64,000 nucleotides of DNA from Kappaphycus alvarezii (GCA_002205965.3 NADL03000099.1:248001-312000); one strand, 5' to 3'; positions 20,721 to 31,094 are shown, counted from the stretch's first letter. Notes: generated by a model from the sequence alone, not told the origin. A program made the numbers and translations.

Positions 20721-20851
20721 GGGTATTGCCCCCTTGAACTTCGAGCTAAGCACCGAAAGTCCAAAGAGACAAGGGACACCTGCAGTATAATGGGTATTGC
20801 CCCCTTGAACTTCGGTATGCACACCGTAAGTCCAAGGAGACAAGGGACACC
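20721..20851. repeat. 71-bp tandem repeat upstream of the zinc-finger gene
   Basis: Two units: 20721-20791 and 20792-20851 (the second lacks the last 11 bp). Both begin GGGTATTGCCCCCTTGAACT and end GACAAGGGACACC. They differ at several internal positions. Placed just upstream of the gene starting at 20676, they may be promoter elements. Confidence 0.8.
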
Positions 20852-20894
20852 ACTGCCTAAAGGACAACAAGGAGTCGGACGGAACGTTTGGAGC

Positions 20895-20985
20895 GGGGTT
20901 TTTGGATGTGAGGTTTTGGGTGTGGGGGTTTTGGAGTGTGGAGGTTTTGGAGTGTGGAGGTTTTGGGTGGGGGTTTCGGATGTGG
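20895..20985. repeat. G/T-rich minisatellite
   Basis: Irregular iterations of GGTTTTGG(A/G)GTGTGGA and GGTTTTGGGTG. The minus strand translates as a TPKPPHSKTPTPKT-like repeat, but a coding role is unsupported. G-quadruplex formation is conceivable. Confidence 0.6.
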
Positions 20986-21136
20986 TACTGGCTTGTTCTT
21001 GTCGGTCGAGGCTCACACCCCGGTCGACCAGCCTTTATATAGAGATTCGCAAATTACTAAAACGCACAAATTGCTACTAAATTCCTAGCAAAACATAAAA
21101 AATAGCCCTTAGACCCCCCTATTCGCCTTTTTTTGA

Positions 21137-21290
21137 GGCGCCTCTACTGTACTGTTGCGCAGTACACGCCATTTGTGGCTCAGAGCCATGCACAGTACTG
21201 TACATGGCTCTCGTATCCCGAATTTGTGGCCATGTACGGTACTGTACATGGCTCTCGGGACCATAATTTGTGGCCACAGGACACCGGCCA
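21137..21290. repeat. 44-bp tandem repeat with GTAC palindromes
   Basis: Units at 21185-21228 and 21229-21272, with the start of a third at 21273. Each opens GCCATG(C/T)AC, contains AGTACTGTACATGGCTCTCG or its near match, and ends AATTTGTG. The second unit holds the near-palindrome CCATGTAC-GGTACT-GTACATGG. TACTGTACTG also occurs at 21140. Confidence 0.75.
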
Positions 21291-21469
21291 CTGTGAGCCA
21301 CAACAGGTGGCAAATATAGATGGCGTTCGTGTGGGTCTACAAAATTAGCATTTTTTGTCAATAATTATTTCCTTTTCTATTGTTATGACGCAATAAAAAA
21401 TTAAACGTCAGATTGCTGTAATGCAAAAAGGCTTGAGTTCGCAGTCTACCGTTTTCGTGAACGTTACTG

Positions 21470-21560
21470 TAACTACTGTAGCGCTCACAATTGGTGAAAT
21501 GTAGCAACTGTTACTGTACATATTGTACTGTACATATTGTACAGTACTATAAAGTATAGT
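21470..21560. repeat. TACTGTAC cluster
   Basis: TACTGTACATATTGTACTGTACATATTGTACAGTACT-type sequence (two TACTGTAC plus one GTACAGTA within ~40 bp, with further TACTGTA words) immediately left of the Harbinger-type element. Confidence 0.65.
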
Positions 21561-21629
21561 ATAATGTTTCGCTGTACGTTCAGGACCTTTCTGTAATAAT
21601 TGTCTCTTTGCTCTTGATCCATCCAGTTA

Positions 21630-22835
21630 GAGCATCCCCACCGGTTGAGGCAAACGATCAAATATATATCAAATATGCTCTTCTCTCATTGGTGGATGTA
21701 ATTTGTTTTTTTTTTAGCTCTTTGCCCCTACATTTTCCCCTCATCGGTTCATCACTTCCCGTGGTCCTGCACATTCTCCTACTCAGACAATTTACATTCC
21801 CATTCCTGCCAGCCATAAACTTAGGATGATCTCGTAAAAGTTTCCATGCATCGAAGAACTTAAAGCGACGCCCGCAATTCTCGGTCGGAACAGAGATTGC
21901 AATGCCGTTGTATAGAGCAGTTGCCATTCTATAGATGTCGACATCCGAAACGACTGTCGGCTTACTGCTCTTAGCTCGTGCAACGCAGCCAGAATACTTC
22001 ACAAACTCCTTATTCAGGAGTTTAATACGCGCTTTAGTGGATTCGATAGTTAGTCCTTCTGCTGATGGTGGCTTAAAGCGAGAAAATAGCCCGGCAATAC
22101 GTTGGAACATCAGTAAATATTTCTGCTCAGACCCGATGATAGGGTCCTTGGAGTCCCGCAACCAGGCCCTTGCTCGCGCCTAATCATCCAATACGGTGTA
22201 ATTGGTACCTCTTTATCTTGCGCTACGAGTAGAGGTGACAGTAGGTATAGTAGGACATGACTGCACCGCCGTATGTATTTCAGGTCAAGGGGAAGAGACG
22301 GCAGGTTGTTTAGATGCAGGATGAATCACTTCCGGATGGCTAGACATCGAAGCAACTTGTTTGGTAGGATCGATAGTAGGATGAGCGGTTTAGGCAGGAG
22401 CGGATGCTCGCGTAGTCGTTACGGGGGCTTGAAAGGAAGCGATAAGAACTCTAGAAGGTGCAGATAATGGTATTATGTCTCATTCATGGAAGTCTTCCAT
22501 TATTTCGGAGCTATTCTTGAAAGGGACGGCTTGAGGGACAAGTTGGTCTGTGTTGGGGTAGGGCTGTTGGGAAGAGATTGTCGAATGTTGGCACTGTACT
22601 TGATGCGATGATGACCCCTGATGTTTGGCGGGAAACGGGTTAGAAGACCAATCATATCAAGAAAACTAGATACACACCGAGAGTTGCAAATTTCGGAGTC
22701 AAACTGATACCGATTTGACTTTTTTTGCCCATTTGCAAAAATTTGCCTTTTTATACTGACGTTGGGAGTGTTCAATCTGAGACCAAATCAGAAAAATATA
22801 AATTTGATCATTTGCATCAACCGGTGGGGATGCTC
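21630..22835 (-). mobile_element. PIF/Harbinger-type element, non-autonomous
   Basis: A 1206-bp unit with ~39-bp terminal inverted repeats (36/39 matching) beginning GAGCATCCCCACCGGTTGA. It is flanked by TTA on both sides (21627-21629 and 22836-22838), the 3-bp TWA duplication of PIF/Harbinger elements. The only coding signal is a Myb/SANT-like accessory protein on the minus strand. No DDE transposase is present, so it would depend on a partner element. Confidence 0.83.
21658..22161 (-). pseudogene. Harbinger Myb/SANT-like (NAM-associated) protein
   Basis: The second ORF of PIF/Harbinger elements encodes a Myb/SANT-like DNA-binding protein that helps bring transposase to the ends. This frame reads ARAWLRDSKDPIIGSEQ near its start, then STKARIKLLNKEFVKYSGCV. 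It follows with a VVSDVDIYRMATALY helix and RRFKFFDAWKLLRDHPKF, matching the 'F-x-F-x-H-C-W-x-L-L-x-x-x-P-K-W' end of that family. A basic tail follows. The matching N-terminus (RGTNYTVLDD and a Pro/Thr-rich leader) continues upstream to about 22450 in the same frame but with four stops (TAG, TAA, TGA, TAA). The full gene is therefore dead unless translation starts internally. Confidence 0.65.
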
Positions 22836-22859
22836 TTAGCTCTTGACTAAAAAACTTGT

Positions 22860-23330
22860 ACCTTCATTTAAAGATTTAAGCGGGCTTGCTAAACAAAAAC
22901 AACCCCGCAAGGGCTCAACCGGTGCCTACTCCAGCAAATAGGACGAAAGAAAGTTCCCCCGATGATTCTCCGCAAGCCGAGAGAAAACTCGGCAGGCCGA
23001 GAAAGCATCAAGTTGGAAAACTCCAGTTGTAAGTTATGTGCTTAAGAAGGCGATAATTACAGCGAAAAATTCTCGCAATGGACTATCTTGAGTATCACCA
23101 ACAGTACAGAAACAGCTGGGACCCCTCGCTTGCTTTGACAAAGACAACACTGATTGAGTATGGCATGGTAAACTGGACAATGCTGAGATCCATCTACGAG
23201 GGCGTTACTCCTTACAAGCCTTTCTCAGATCAACCTATCGTGCAGTCGGGGCGAGGAGCAGTAATCCAACCAAAACGACCAAAACCAAAATCAACACAGC
23301 AAGGACTCCGATGCGAGGACGAATGATCCA
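22860..23330 (+). other. Possible two-part ORF with an AT-hook-like motif
   Basis: From about 22892 a plus frame encodes a Pro/Ser-rich stretch ending ERKLGRPRKHQVGK, an AT-hook-like GRPRK. It stops at a GTAAGT (23030) that could be a 5' splice site, with ACAG at 23063. A second frame (23078-23326) encodes 82 residues from MDYLEYHQQYRN. The phases do not join simply, so a 34-nt intron is only a guess. No domain recognised. Confidence 0.22.
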
Positions 23331-25780
23331 TAAGACGCGCTTGGTCTTCATTCCTCGGCGCCAGAGCTCAGTCTAGTATAGCTACTGTGTGATGTGAAAC
23401 AAGTATTGAAAGATATCAAGCGTAGATTTTGAAAGAGTTGGAAAGTTGTAGGATTTCGAAGGTAATGTTGATTGAATAGACGGTCACTCGGTAAAAACTC
23501 GAGTATGTCTTTGATCATTTTAAACTTACCAGGAAAAACTTTTTAAATAAAAAATTCTTTTTCTGTTGCTTTTTTGTTGATCTATACTTTCAAAAGTAGT
23601 CAATGTCGATCAAAACAAACATTTTGGTATTTTCAACACTTGAAAGGGTATGAAATACTCTATTCCACATGACAGACTTCGATTCTAGTGCCAATTTGCC
23701 ACTTTAATTGTAGTAGAATGGGCTCCAAATTCCACTCTCCAGGTGGGGTTTCAGAAGCACAGCTTCTCCGGGAGACCAGACTACTTGGGCTAGATAGCTA
23801 CAGTAGTGGCAGGGTAGAGCTACCGTAATCCGCGCTCGTAAGGAATAGGAGGATGCCCTAGGTTCCTCCAGAAATACCTGAAGTAGTACTCAAAGGAGTA
23901 AAGGGGAAGAAATGGTTAGTTAGGGTAGGCGGTTCTGCCTAGAGGAACACCCAATGGGGTTAGTAAAGGTGACTACTACGGTGATTGTGTATAATACGAA
24001 CACAAGTAGCGCCGCCTACTCCGGACGCACGCTAGAGGGGGTTCTAACTGTAGTGATCTTGTGCAGAGCTAGGTTTGCCGGTCACACAACTAGGCAACAC
24101 CTAGACAAACTACACCGAGACTACTCCGGTCTTCGGGGGTGCTGGTCAGGGAAACGGAAAGGAGTTTTTGTTGTTGTTGATCTTCGTTTCTCATGTCTAC
24201 TGGTAGGGCTCCCAAGGCTGAAGGCTGAAGGGCCTAAGTAGTAACGGTGCCACCTACTGTGGCACTTTCAGCTAGGTAGTACTACAGTACTTACTAAAAT
24301 AAAATGATAATTAAAGAGATAAAAGTAATTGCCATCGACCTTACACGGGAGCCTTAAACGTGGTAACTATATGTGGAACTGGACAGGACAGCCTGTCCAT
24401 ACTTTGGTAGATACAGTATGCGCGCGAAAAGTAAAGGCCACGTTCCCACATTTATCCTTTAAGTACTTGTAGGTTAATGCTTTAGGAGAAGAGGTATATG
24501 GTTGAAGCTACCGAGCTTCCCTGTACTTTAATTCTGTATTTTAAAGCAAAATGTTAGTAAATATTTACCGGCTCCCAAAATTGTTTGTTAGATACTGTAC
24601 ATTTTTGTATGGTAAAGAGTTTTGCCCCAGTGGGAGGACAAAGTGTGCCAAATGTGAGGACAACGCAATCGCGGATAGACAATATATAAGCACCCAGAAA
24701 ATGTCTCTCTCATTCTTACCCTGGAGAGGGAAAACCAAACTGTTATGTACTGCAGATGGAGTACCATAGAGTTTTGTACAGTATATAATGACTATAATAA
24801 AAATTATTTTTTATTTTGGGCAAAAAATTCGGGCCTTGACTCTCAGGCATCAGAGAATATGAGAGTGAGGCCCAGGTGGTAGTAGTCTTTGGCTTTGAGT
24901 TGCATAAAAATGAACGAGAGGGTCGTAACTAGTTAATGATACTCGCTGGGAGCGATTGTGCCCCATCGGGTAGAGAAGAGTGAGGCAAAATTTCCGAGTG
25001 CTTCTCGGGCTTTCTTCTTATTCCTCCATGTTTGTCGAAACCAACGGGGAATAATTTGGCGCATATGGCGGCGCAGAAGTCAGGGTAGTATGTCCTCTTC
25101 TGGGAATTTATGGGCAGGGTGGCATCCATTGGGGCATTCAATGATCTTGGGAGGGCCTTCGATGTGTAGGGACTTACGAAGAACAAATTAATTGCGTATG
25201 GTAGGAGAGAGAACCCTCGATTCTAAATCACGATGTCAATTATGCGGAAGCCCTGCGAAAGGCGATTGGCTTTAAAGAGAAAAAAGAACTCCGGCTTTGA
25301 GTTGACCAGGATGGAAGGGTGTCGCAGAAATGCGAATAATTTGTCTCGAATGAGGCTGTGACGTCTTAAAGAGGCCTCCATCTATGGGCATTGTGTTGGA
25401 GGACTCCTAGGGGGTCCAGAAGGTTTTAAGAACGTACTAGAAAGAGGGCATGTAGTGGAAATTCGACATGGCTTCTGAAGACAGGGTTGCCCCGGAGGAG
25501 AGAGATCATTTAAGATCATATTTTTGGGACGACATGAGTATTCTCTTGGACATACTGTAAAGTGCTGTAATGTTTCCACCATACACTGGTTGCTCCACGG
25601 TGTGCGAAATAGACAAAAGTACAGTTCCCGAAATTCCCTACCGCTGATTACGTATCAGTTGACCTTTTTCAGTTAAGTTAGAACATTTTCAAGGACTCCC
25701 TCATCCAGAGCTTCGATTGCATCCCCTACAGTTAGCAAAGTTTCTGCGATATGCGATAAGTGCACGAAATAAGATATGAC
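23331..25780. other. No gene recognised
   Basis: Mostly unassigned. Around 24930-25170 the minus strand has a coding-like stretch (ECPNGCHPAHKFPEED...LLRRHMR) in a frame with two stops, reminiscent of a Cys/His motif but unassigned. Tandem-like ACTACT/GTACTAC words occur near 24270-24290. Confidence 0.4.
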
Positions 25781-25789
25781 CCACGTTAG

Positions 25790-26825
25790 GTCTACACAGC
25801 ACTGAAGCACTGTAGCAGAATTTTCTTATTGATATAGTACTTGGTCACACCACTCTTTCGCTTCACGACTGAAATTATACGTCTAGGAATGTATTGATAC
25901 AGATACTGATTTTTTCCTAGTCCAATATCAGTCCAAGCCTCGTTCACCACAGGACAGAGCTTTTCTACCGAGCGAAACTGCCTTTCACCGCCGTAAACGC
26001 GATGTGCGAGAATTCCCCATAGATTTTCTATAATATTGAGATAAAATCTCTTGGCAGGCCCGGGTAGAACAGATGTATTATTCTCTTCCAGCCAGTTAAA
26101 CGTGTGCTTAGATTGTGAACTGCGACATTACCTTGTTGATATATCCATTTCTCTTCTAGATTAACAGCTGCAAACGGGTTCAGCTGTTCACCTGATAAAC
26201 AGAAGTACATCTTATAGTTCATTCTACCATTAAAAATACATAAATTGGAAACTTCGTAGAATGACGTCGAGCCCCGTAACATCAACGACCCACCTTTCAT
26301 CTGGCACGGAGAAAAATTCCTTTCTCCTTGCGTATATTGTGCCACATGCTTGCAAAACCATCAAAACCATCTAAATTGAGCCTCTTCACATCGTTGAACA
26401 CAAATTTTTCCACTACGACATGTCCCATGTGAGATGAATTTTTGCGAAATATGGGCTGGTAATTTTGTGACGTTCAACCAAAAAAGGAGCTGCCTTAATT
26501 CGCTGTTACTTTATATCATCTGAAAAGGAAAGAATATGCAGTAAACGACGAAAAGATATACCTAGACACATCTGAGTTTTCAGCTCCCTTGCGCTACGTT
26601 CCCCTTTAGAAGCATCCCGGAGGAGATGACGGTGCTCGCATTCTGTCAAGTTGCGGGGTCTGAACCGGCTTTGGGAATCGGTTTGAGGTCAAATAGCCCT
26701 GTATTGCATCCTTGGGGCGTCCAAGTGCCGCGAGATTCTCCCGCAATTACATTTGGGTTTCAGAGTAGGCATCAATTCGCCCCTTTTCGAATTCGGTTAA
26801 TGCAGGTTCTCGTGCTTTGACTGAG
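25790..26825 (-). pseudogene. Tc1/mariner transposase pseudogene
   Basis: A second Tc1 copy, close to full length but decayed. From high coordinate: LTEFEKGRIDAYSE and a first HTH (26.8-26.7 kb), a weak middle, LNLDGFDG...MWHNIR at ~26.36 kb, then KGGSLMLRG (26345-26028 frame). After that come QQGNVAVH and, after a frame change, IIENLWGILAHRVYGG and PRRIISVVKRKSG, with a stop near 25797. The second catalytic Asp (normally QQDNAPVH) is Gly here, so the DDE triad is broken, while the final Glu (IENLWG) is kept. A degenerate left end (AGTGCACGAAAT at 25759) resembles the TIR of the 13017 element; the right end was not found. Confidence 0.75.
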
Positions 26826-27095
26826 AATTTTTAGGGCATGAGGGGCTCGAGGTGGATACATTGCACAGCGTACAGCGTTTATATTCTGCAGGGTTCCATT
26901 TGAAATGACGGGAATTGGTCGATGAAGGTTATGAGTCATATAGGATTTAGCGTACTTCCTGTACTTCGCACCAAACTTTCATTCTATGGCTTTCACCATT
27001 CATTGGTCGGCCAAATAAACATTACAGTTGCATTTGCGGTTCTTCAATGTATTTACTGACTGCCATTCCTATTCGGAGACCACACCTTGCTACCA
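26826..27095. other. No gene recognised
   Basis: Short interval between the Tc1 pseudogene and the LINE fragment. No motif or clear TIR seen. Confidence 0.4.
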
Positions 27096-27099
27096 CTAC

Positions 27100-27660
27100 A
27101 AGAAAAATTGTTGCTGTACAGAACTTATCCCAGTTTCGCATACTGCACAGTATTCACGACCATCTGTTAGTACAGGAGTTGGCGCCCAAGTGATGCCACT
27201 GTAATGGCATCGCACTCGCTGGGTGTGCCGATGCTGGGGCGGTACTACCCCTTCCGTCTCGGTTGTCTGGAAAACCATGGGATAGACCGGATATATCTTC
27301 CAAGAGTAAAACACCCAAACCTTTCCCCTTCCGTCTCTCTCTCGGTACTCCGCATACAAAAATAGGGAGTTTGCCAGCAAAGTAACAGCCATCCCCGGTG
27401 CAGCCCTCCCAGGACGATCGAAATTGGGATCGACGTTTGTGCCGCTAGCCTTCGACTCGCTTGGATCGCCGTCTGCGACGACGTCGAAGATAATCGACGA
27501 ATACGCGGCCGCTGTCGCAACCCGCAGTGGATGCTCGACGGGGGGAGTGAAGACTCGGCATTATCAGCAGCTTAGTTACGCGATTTGGTCCACGTGCGCC
27601 GCGTCTGTAATATGTCGCGCGCCACAACATGCAGAGTTTAGCCACCCTATTCAAATCTAA
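27100..27660 (+). pseudogene. LINE family A endonuclease/C-terminal fragment
   Basis: In the plus frame the segment reads RYSAYKNREFASKVTAIPG, GRSKLG, then FVPLAFDSLGSPSATTSKIIDEYAAAV and STCAASVICRAPQHA with a stop at 27660. The C-terminal block (27424-27660) is the cleanest family A end in the window. A short retroposon is inserted at 27261-27324. The upstream RLE part is too degraded to read cleanly. Confidence 0.66.
27261..27324 (+). mobile_element. Short LINE-tailed retroposon, 64 bp
   Basis: Starts GGTTGTCTGGAAAACCATGG and ends AAAACACCCAAACCTTT. It is flanked by CCCCTTCCGTCTC on both sides (27248-27260 and 27325-27337). It lacks the TTTTTGAGTCGATTGC start of the longer copies, showing that the 5' end is variable and the 3' end constant. 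Confidence 0.72.
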
Positions 27661-27732
27661 TTGTTGTAGGTTTGTTACAGTGGAGTATTCAGGAATTTGA
27701 ATGTTGCACCTGCATCATATGCTTAGACATAA

Positions 27733-28255
27733 AGGGGGGAATGGGGGGTTAATTTACTGTGGTAGATATGTGGGTTGGTACCCAGTAAATATGTACCGGA
27801 GCGTAGATATCGTATCATGGTCAAGCCAATTGTGAAACCGTACAATGCGTCGAAAACTATAGATGACACTCCAATCTACCAGAAGGTGGAAGGGAGGCCA
27901 GCCAGCAAACAAGCGGCGTTGGAGGTTACTGTCAATGCGGAGTGCCGCTGTAAAAGAATGCCTCTAACCTTCGAAAACCGTTCCATTGCGCGGGTGGCAA
28001 TAGTTCTCGCGAGTTCCTTGACGACGGAGAACGCCGCCGGATGCCATCCTCCAAGCGTTGAGATGGGAACAGGAACCAGCCTGTTTCTCCCAGGCAGCTC
28101 AGCAAGGAACCCTTGGTATTTCCGCTGCTTCTCTGCGTGAGCTGCGTTGAGGCTTGTGAGTGGGTTGAAAGCCCTGGCTCTGGCGTGAGAGGGAGCGAGC
28201 GGGTTGACAAAGGTTACGTCGAAATAATCCGTGCCACCGGCGGCTCCCATCGCCC
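27733..28255 (-). mobile_element. 5'-truncated LINE family B insertion
   Basis: A 523-bp minus-strand insertion flanked by TAGACATAA (27724-27732 and 28256-28264). It begins in the endonuclease (GGTDYFDVTFVNPLAPSH) and runs through FNPLTSLNAAHAEK, PVPISTLGGWHPAAF, and SNAACLLAGL to a stop near 27876. It ends with a tail of ATTAACCCCCCATTCCCCCC. The coding part is open throughout (about 125 residues), so this is a young or well-preserved insertion. Confidence 0.78.
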
Positions 28256-28264
28256 TAGACATAA

Positions 28265-28660
28265 TAGACATATTATGTCTGTGGTAAAGAAAACATAATA
28301 ACCATCATTGCGAATTACAGCAACTTTGACTAAGAAATTCTGTTGCATTGCTGAGGCGCCTACCCCGGCCCTTCTCAATGATAGGCCCGGTTGCGGGCCG
28401 TGCGTGGTAACGACATCTTGCATGTCTTTGTCCGCGGGAAGAATTCTGGTCGACATAATCACGTGGAAGGCGACGACGCGGCCCAGAAGACAGGGATCGT
28501 TGGGAAGGGTGTGTAGGAGCGGCTCAGCCATCTCGGAATTCTTGAACCGCAGGGGTCCGAAGGCGGTGCCGTGCGTGTGCGGGGTGCAAAACGCCTGGGA
28601 CGGCGTGGGGCGATTGGGTCTGCGGTCGTTACGGTTGCGGACACTTGGAAGGGGGTTCAA
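28265..28660 (-). other. Unassigned ORF cut by a LINE
   Basis: A minus frame from 28660 encodes ~130 residues with coding-like composition (GPLRFKNSEMAEPLLH, VVAFHVIMSTRILPADKD, DGYYVFFTTDII) before running into the LINE target duplication at 28264. No domain recognised. The original downstream part would lie below 27724, but the frame does not clearly continue. Confidence 0.25.
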
Positions 28661-28759
28661 AGGGGGCGGGCACGTCGAAGGCTATGACAACGGCGTGGTG
28701 ATAAATCTTTACGAGTTGTGTACAGTATGGCACAGAAGCGTGCGGAGGGTATTCATATG

Positions 28760-28950
28760 CTAACTACGAATGCAGGCGGCGGGTGGAGCAATAGGTGGGA
28801 CAGGGCCGCGTGCGACGGGGACATGGATCTCGGTGACTTGCGCAGGAGCGGGCTTGTTGTCGGCACGGACAGCTGCGGGGATAACCGGAGGCGAGGCACG
28901 CTGCAGCAGCCGTCATGTCCAATGCGGCCTGCTTGATGGCTGGCCTGAAG
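28760..28950 (+). pseudogene. LINE family B C-terminal scrap
   Basis: The plus frame near 28890-28946 reads RHAAAAVMSNAACLMAGLKVAF followed by a stop, the family B C-terminus. Upstream the homology fades. Confidence 0.5.
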
Positions 28951-28991
28951 GTAGCATTTTAGGAAGCGTAGTTCCTTCCCCATTACGCTGT

Positions 28992-29085
28992 AGGTATACC
29001 CTTTTTGAGTCGATTGCGGTTGTCTGGAAAACCATGGGATAGGTCGGAAATATCTTCCAACAGTAAAACACCCAAACGTTTCCCC
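28992..29085 (+). mobile_element. Short LINE-tailed retroposon
   Basis: Begins AGGTATACCCTTTTTGAG and ends AAAACACCCAAACGTTTCCCC. It follows the LINE B C-terminal scrap by about 45 bp, and a target duplication is not clear (TTCCCC on both sides at most). It shares GGTATACCC with the copy at 14553, which makes that the likely full 5' end. Confidence 0.6.
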
Positions 29086-30383
29086 TTGTGGAGCGGCCTT
29101 TTCAGCGGGCTGTCGGTCGGGGCGCGGCCACGCGGGGAGAGCGGCAGCTTGCTCAGATAGAAGGTCTGCCATTACGTGGCGGAAGACTTCAGAGACGGTG
29201 CAACGTAGACTGGGCCTAAGGGATTTGGGTTCGTTCAGAATCCTGCGGCGGACTGTTTCGCAGGTGTAGGACGAGAGGGGGACCGCGAGCTCAGAGAGCG
29301 GGACTGAGCTTATTTTCATGGTGTGTTGAACACTTTATTTACTCTTTACGGCTCTCTCCCGACGAAGAGCCGTCCGTGTAAGGCTATGTTATCGGGGAAA
29401 ACTAAGATGGTGACCATAGAGTTTCCGGTGCGAGGTCGAGTGTGATTCATGAGATCGGTCGGGTCCATGCGCAGGCCCAAAAAAACCCAGTAGGAAAAAC
29501 AACAGGCCATGAACTCGATACCGATCCTCCTCGTTTAGTGCTTTTCTTCGCGGAATTCTTGGAGTGTGAGGTAGTCATTGTCCGAGAGTAAGTGCTTGAG
29601 CTTGTGTTTGATCTTGTCCGTTCTTGTTTTGCTTGAGTTAGTGCTTTTGCGTTCGTGGATGAGTTTTACGCCTTCCTATGGTGGCTTGAACATTTATTGA
29701 GAAGAAGAGTATTATTGAGAAAAACGTTTATTGAAGAAGGGCCTCTCAACAAGGGGCCGACGTGGGCCATAGCATTGGGGGTGCCCCTAAGGACTCAGCG
29801 ACTAAGTCGTTAATAGGTAACGAAGGGAGTGAGGACGGTGTAAAGCGTTTGGAGTTGCCGACTGGAGAGCGTTGAATGGCGAAACAGTTTGAGAGAGTTG
29901 TGTAGGTGATGGGGGTCGTCTTGTGGGTGCTGGAGCGACGGTAGTAGAACGGAAACCAGAGCAGGAATCAGCAAAGAAGAAGTCTTCTACGGTGGCCATG
30001 AAGCAAATGAGAGGTTAAGAAGGTGGGAGAGTCGCCGATGGTAGATACGGGCGGCGAATGGCACGAAGCAAGCTGGAGTGGGAGGGAGAGAGGAGGCGGG
30101 CTCCAGGATTGACGTAAGTATGTCGGCAGGGTGGTCTGGTCGAGCTGGATGTTCATGGCACGGTGGACACTGGTACCAGCCCCGAAGGTGGAGAGGTGCT
30201 GGAACTTCCGAGCTCTTTTTCATTGACCCTGTTATCTCGCGATCAGCAGAGATCTGTGTTTAATTCAAAGTTCTAATTCCTAGCACAAGTAAAACAATCC
30301 TTAATCATCCCGTTTTTACATCCTGCCTGGTGTAAACAGTACTCTCAGCATCGAACTTGAGATGACAGTATTTTTATTGAGCA
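29086..30383. other. No gene recognised
   Basis: Contains a minus frame 29319-29086 (about 79 residues, no domain) that runs into the retroposon, and short Pro-rich frames. Nothing assignable. AAAACG/TTTATTGAGAAG words repeat near 29690-29735. Confidence 0.4.
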
Positions 30384-30395
30384 CTTTGACAACTT

Positions 30396-30458
30396 ATTAG
30401 CCGCGTGGATGTAACCGACCACATCTTCCAGGCATTAAAATTACCCTAAAATTCCCCC
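30396..30458 (+). mobile_element. Very short LINE-tail insertion, 63 bp
   Basis: A 63-bp insertion flanked by CTTTGACAACTT (30384-30395 and 30459-30470). The insert ends ATTAAAATTACCCTAAAATTCCCCC, which is the LINE tail type, and has GTAACCGACCACATCTTCC before it, matching the family B 3' region. Confidence 0.7.
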
Positions 30459-30676
30459 CTTTGACAACTTGTCAGATGCTAACATTGTATGTGTTCCTAT
30501 TGGACAGTTCTGCACTGCCGAACTGTCTGATCATGTAACATCTTGTCATGTACGCATATGCAATTAAACCATGGTAGAACATCCCACAATGTTACAAACG
30601 ATAGTCTTTTGCCCGACACATGCCTGTGCTGATCTGAACACTCGAATGTTGATTCCTCGTGACAATGTGTAAATCA

Positions 30677-31094
30677 TCACCTTGGTCTGAACATAGCAGA
30701 GTGGTGATGGTGGCGAGTTCCGCACACGTGCTCGTTCAACTCTGGAGGGAGCGAACGGCTAGGTGGCGACGGGGGCTGTGAGGAGAGGTGCTCAACTGGC
30801 GGAGTTTGGTGGTGAAGCGATGGGCGTGGTAGATTGTGGGCGGACGGCGGAGAGGGCGATGGTGACGGATGGCAGGTGGTGTGTGGGGAAGTACATAACC
30901 ATTCAGCCGCCCACGCGGACAATAACATGAGGCTGGAGGTCGAGTAGGCAGTGTCTGTGCTGGGGCGGAGAAGCCCTTGTACGTCCCTGTAGGACGTGAA
31001 CGCGAGGATGTGGTCGGCATACGAGTTGATGGCGACGGAGGAGAACGTCGCTTAGGGCAGGTCGATGCGGCCATTGGGCGGGTTGAGGGGTCGT
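30677..31094 (-). pseudogene. Unknown ORF interrupted by Copia (distal part)
   Basis: Minus-strand frame that continues directly from the one ending at 38395 when the Copia element and one ACTGG are removed. After the junction it reads RPLNPPNGRIDLP, a TAA, then a coding-like ATFSSVAINSYADHILAF and SYRDVQGLLRPSTDTA stretch and a Pro/Ser-rich end. Unrecognised. See the partner at 38395. Confidence 0.35.

Noticed and set aside
21137..21290. CRISPR-like array
   Set aside because: Only 2.3 contiguous units without spacers, and the genome is eukaryotic.
22860..23330. Two-exon AT-hook gene with 34-nt intron
   Set aside because: Splice words are present, but the reading phases do not join and no domain supports it; kept only as a weak note.
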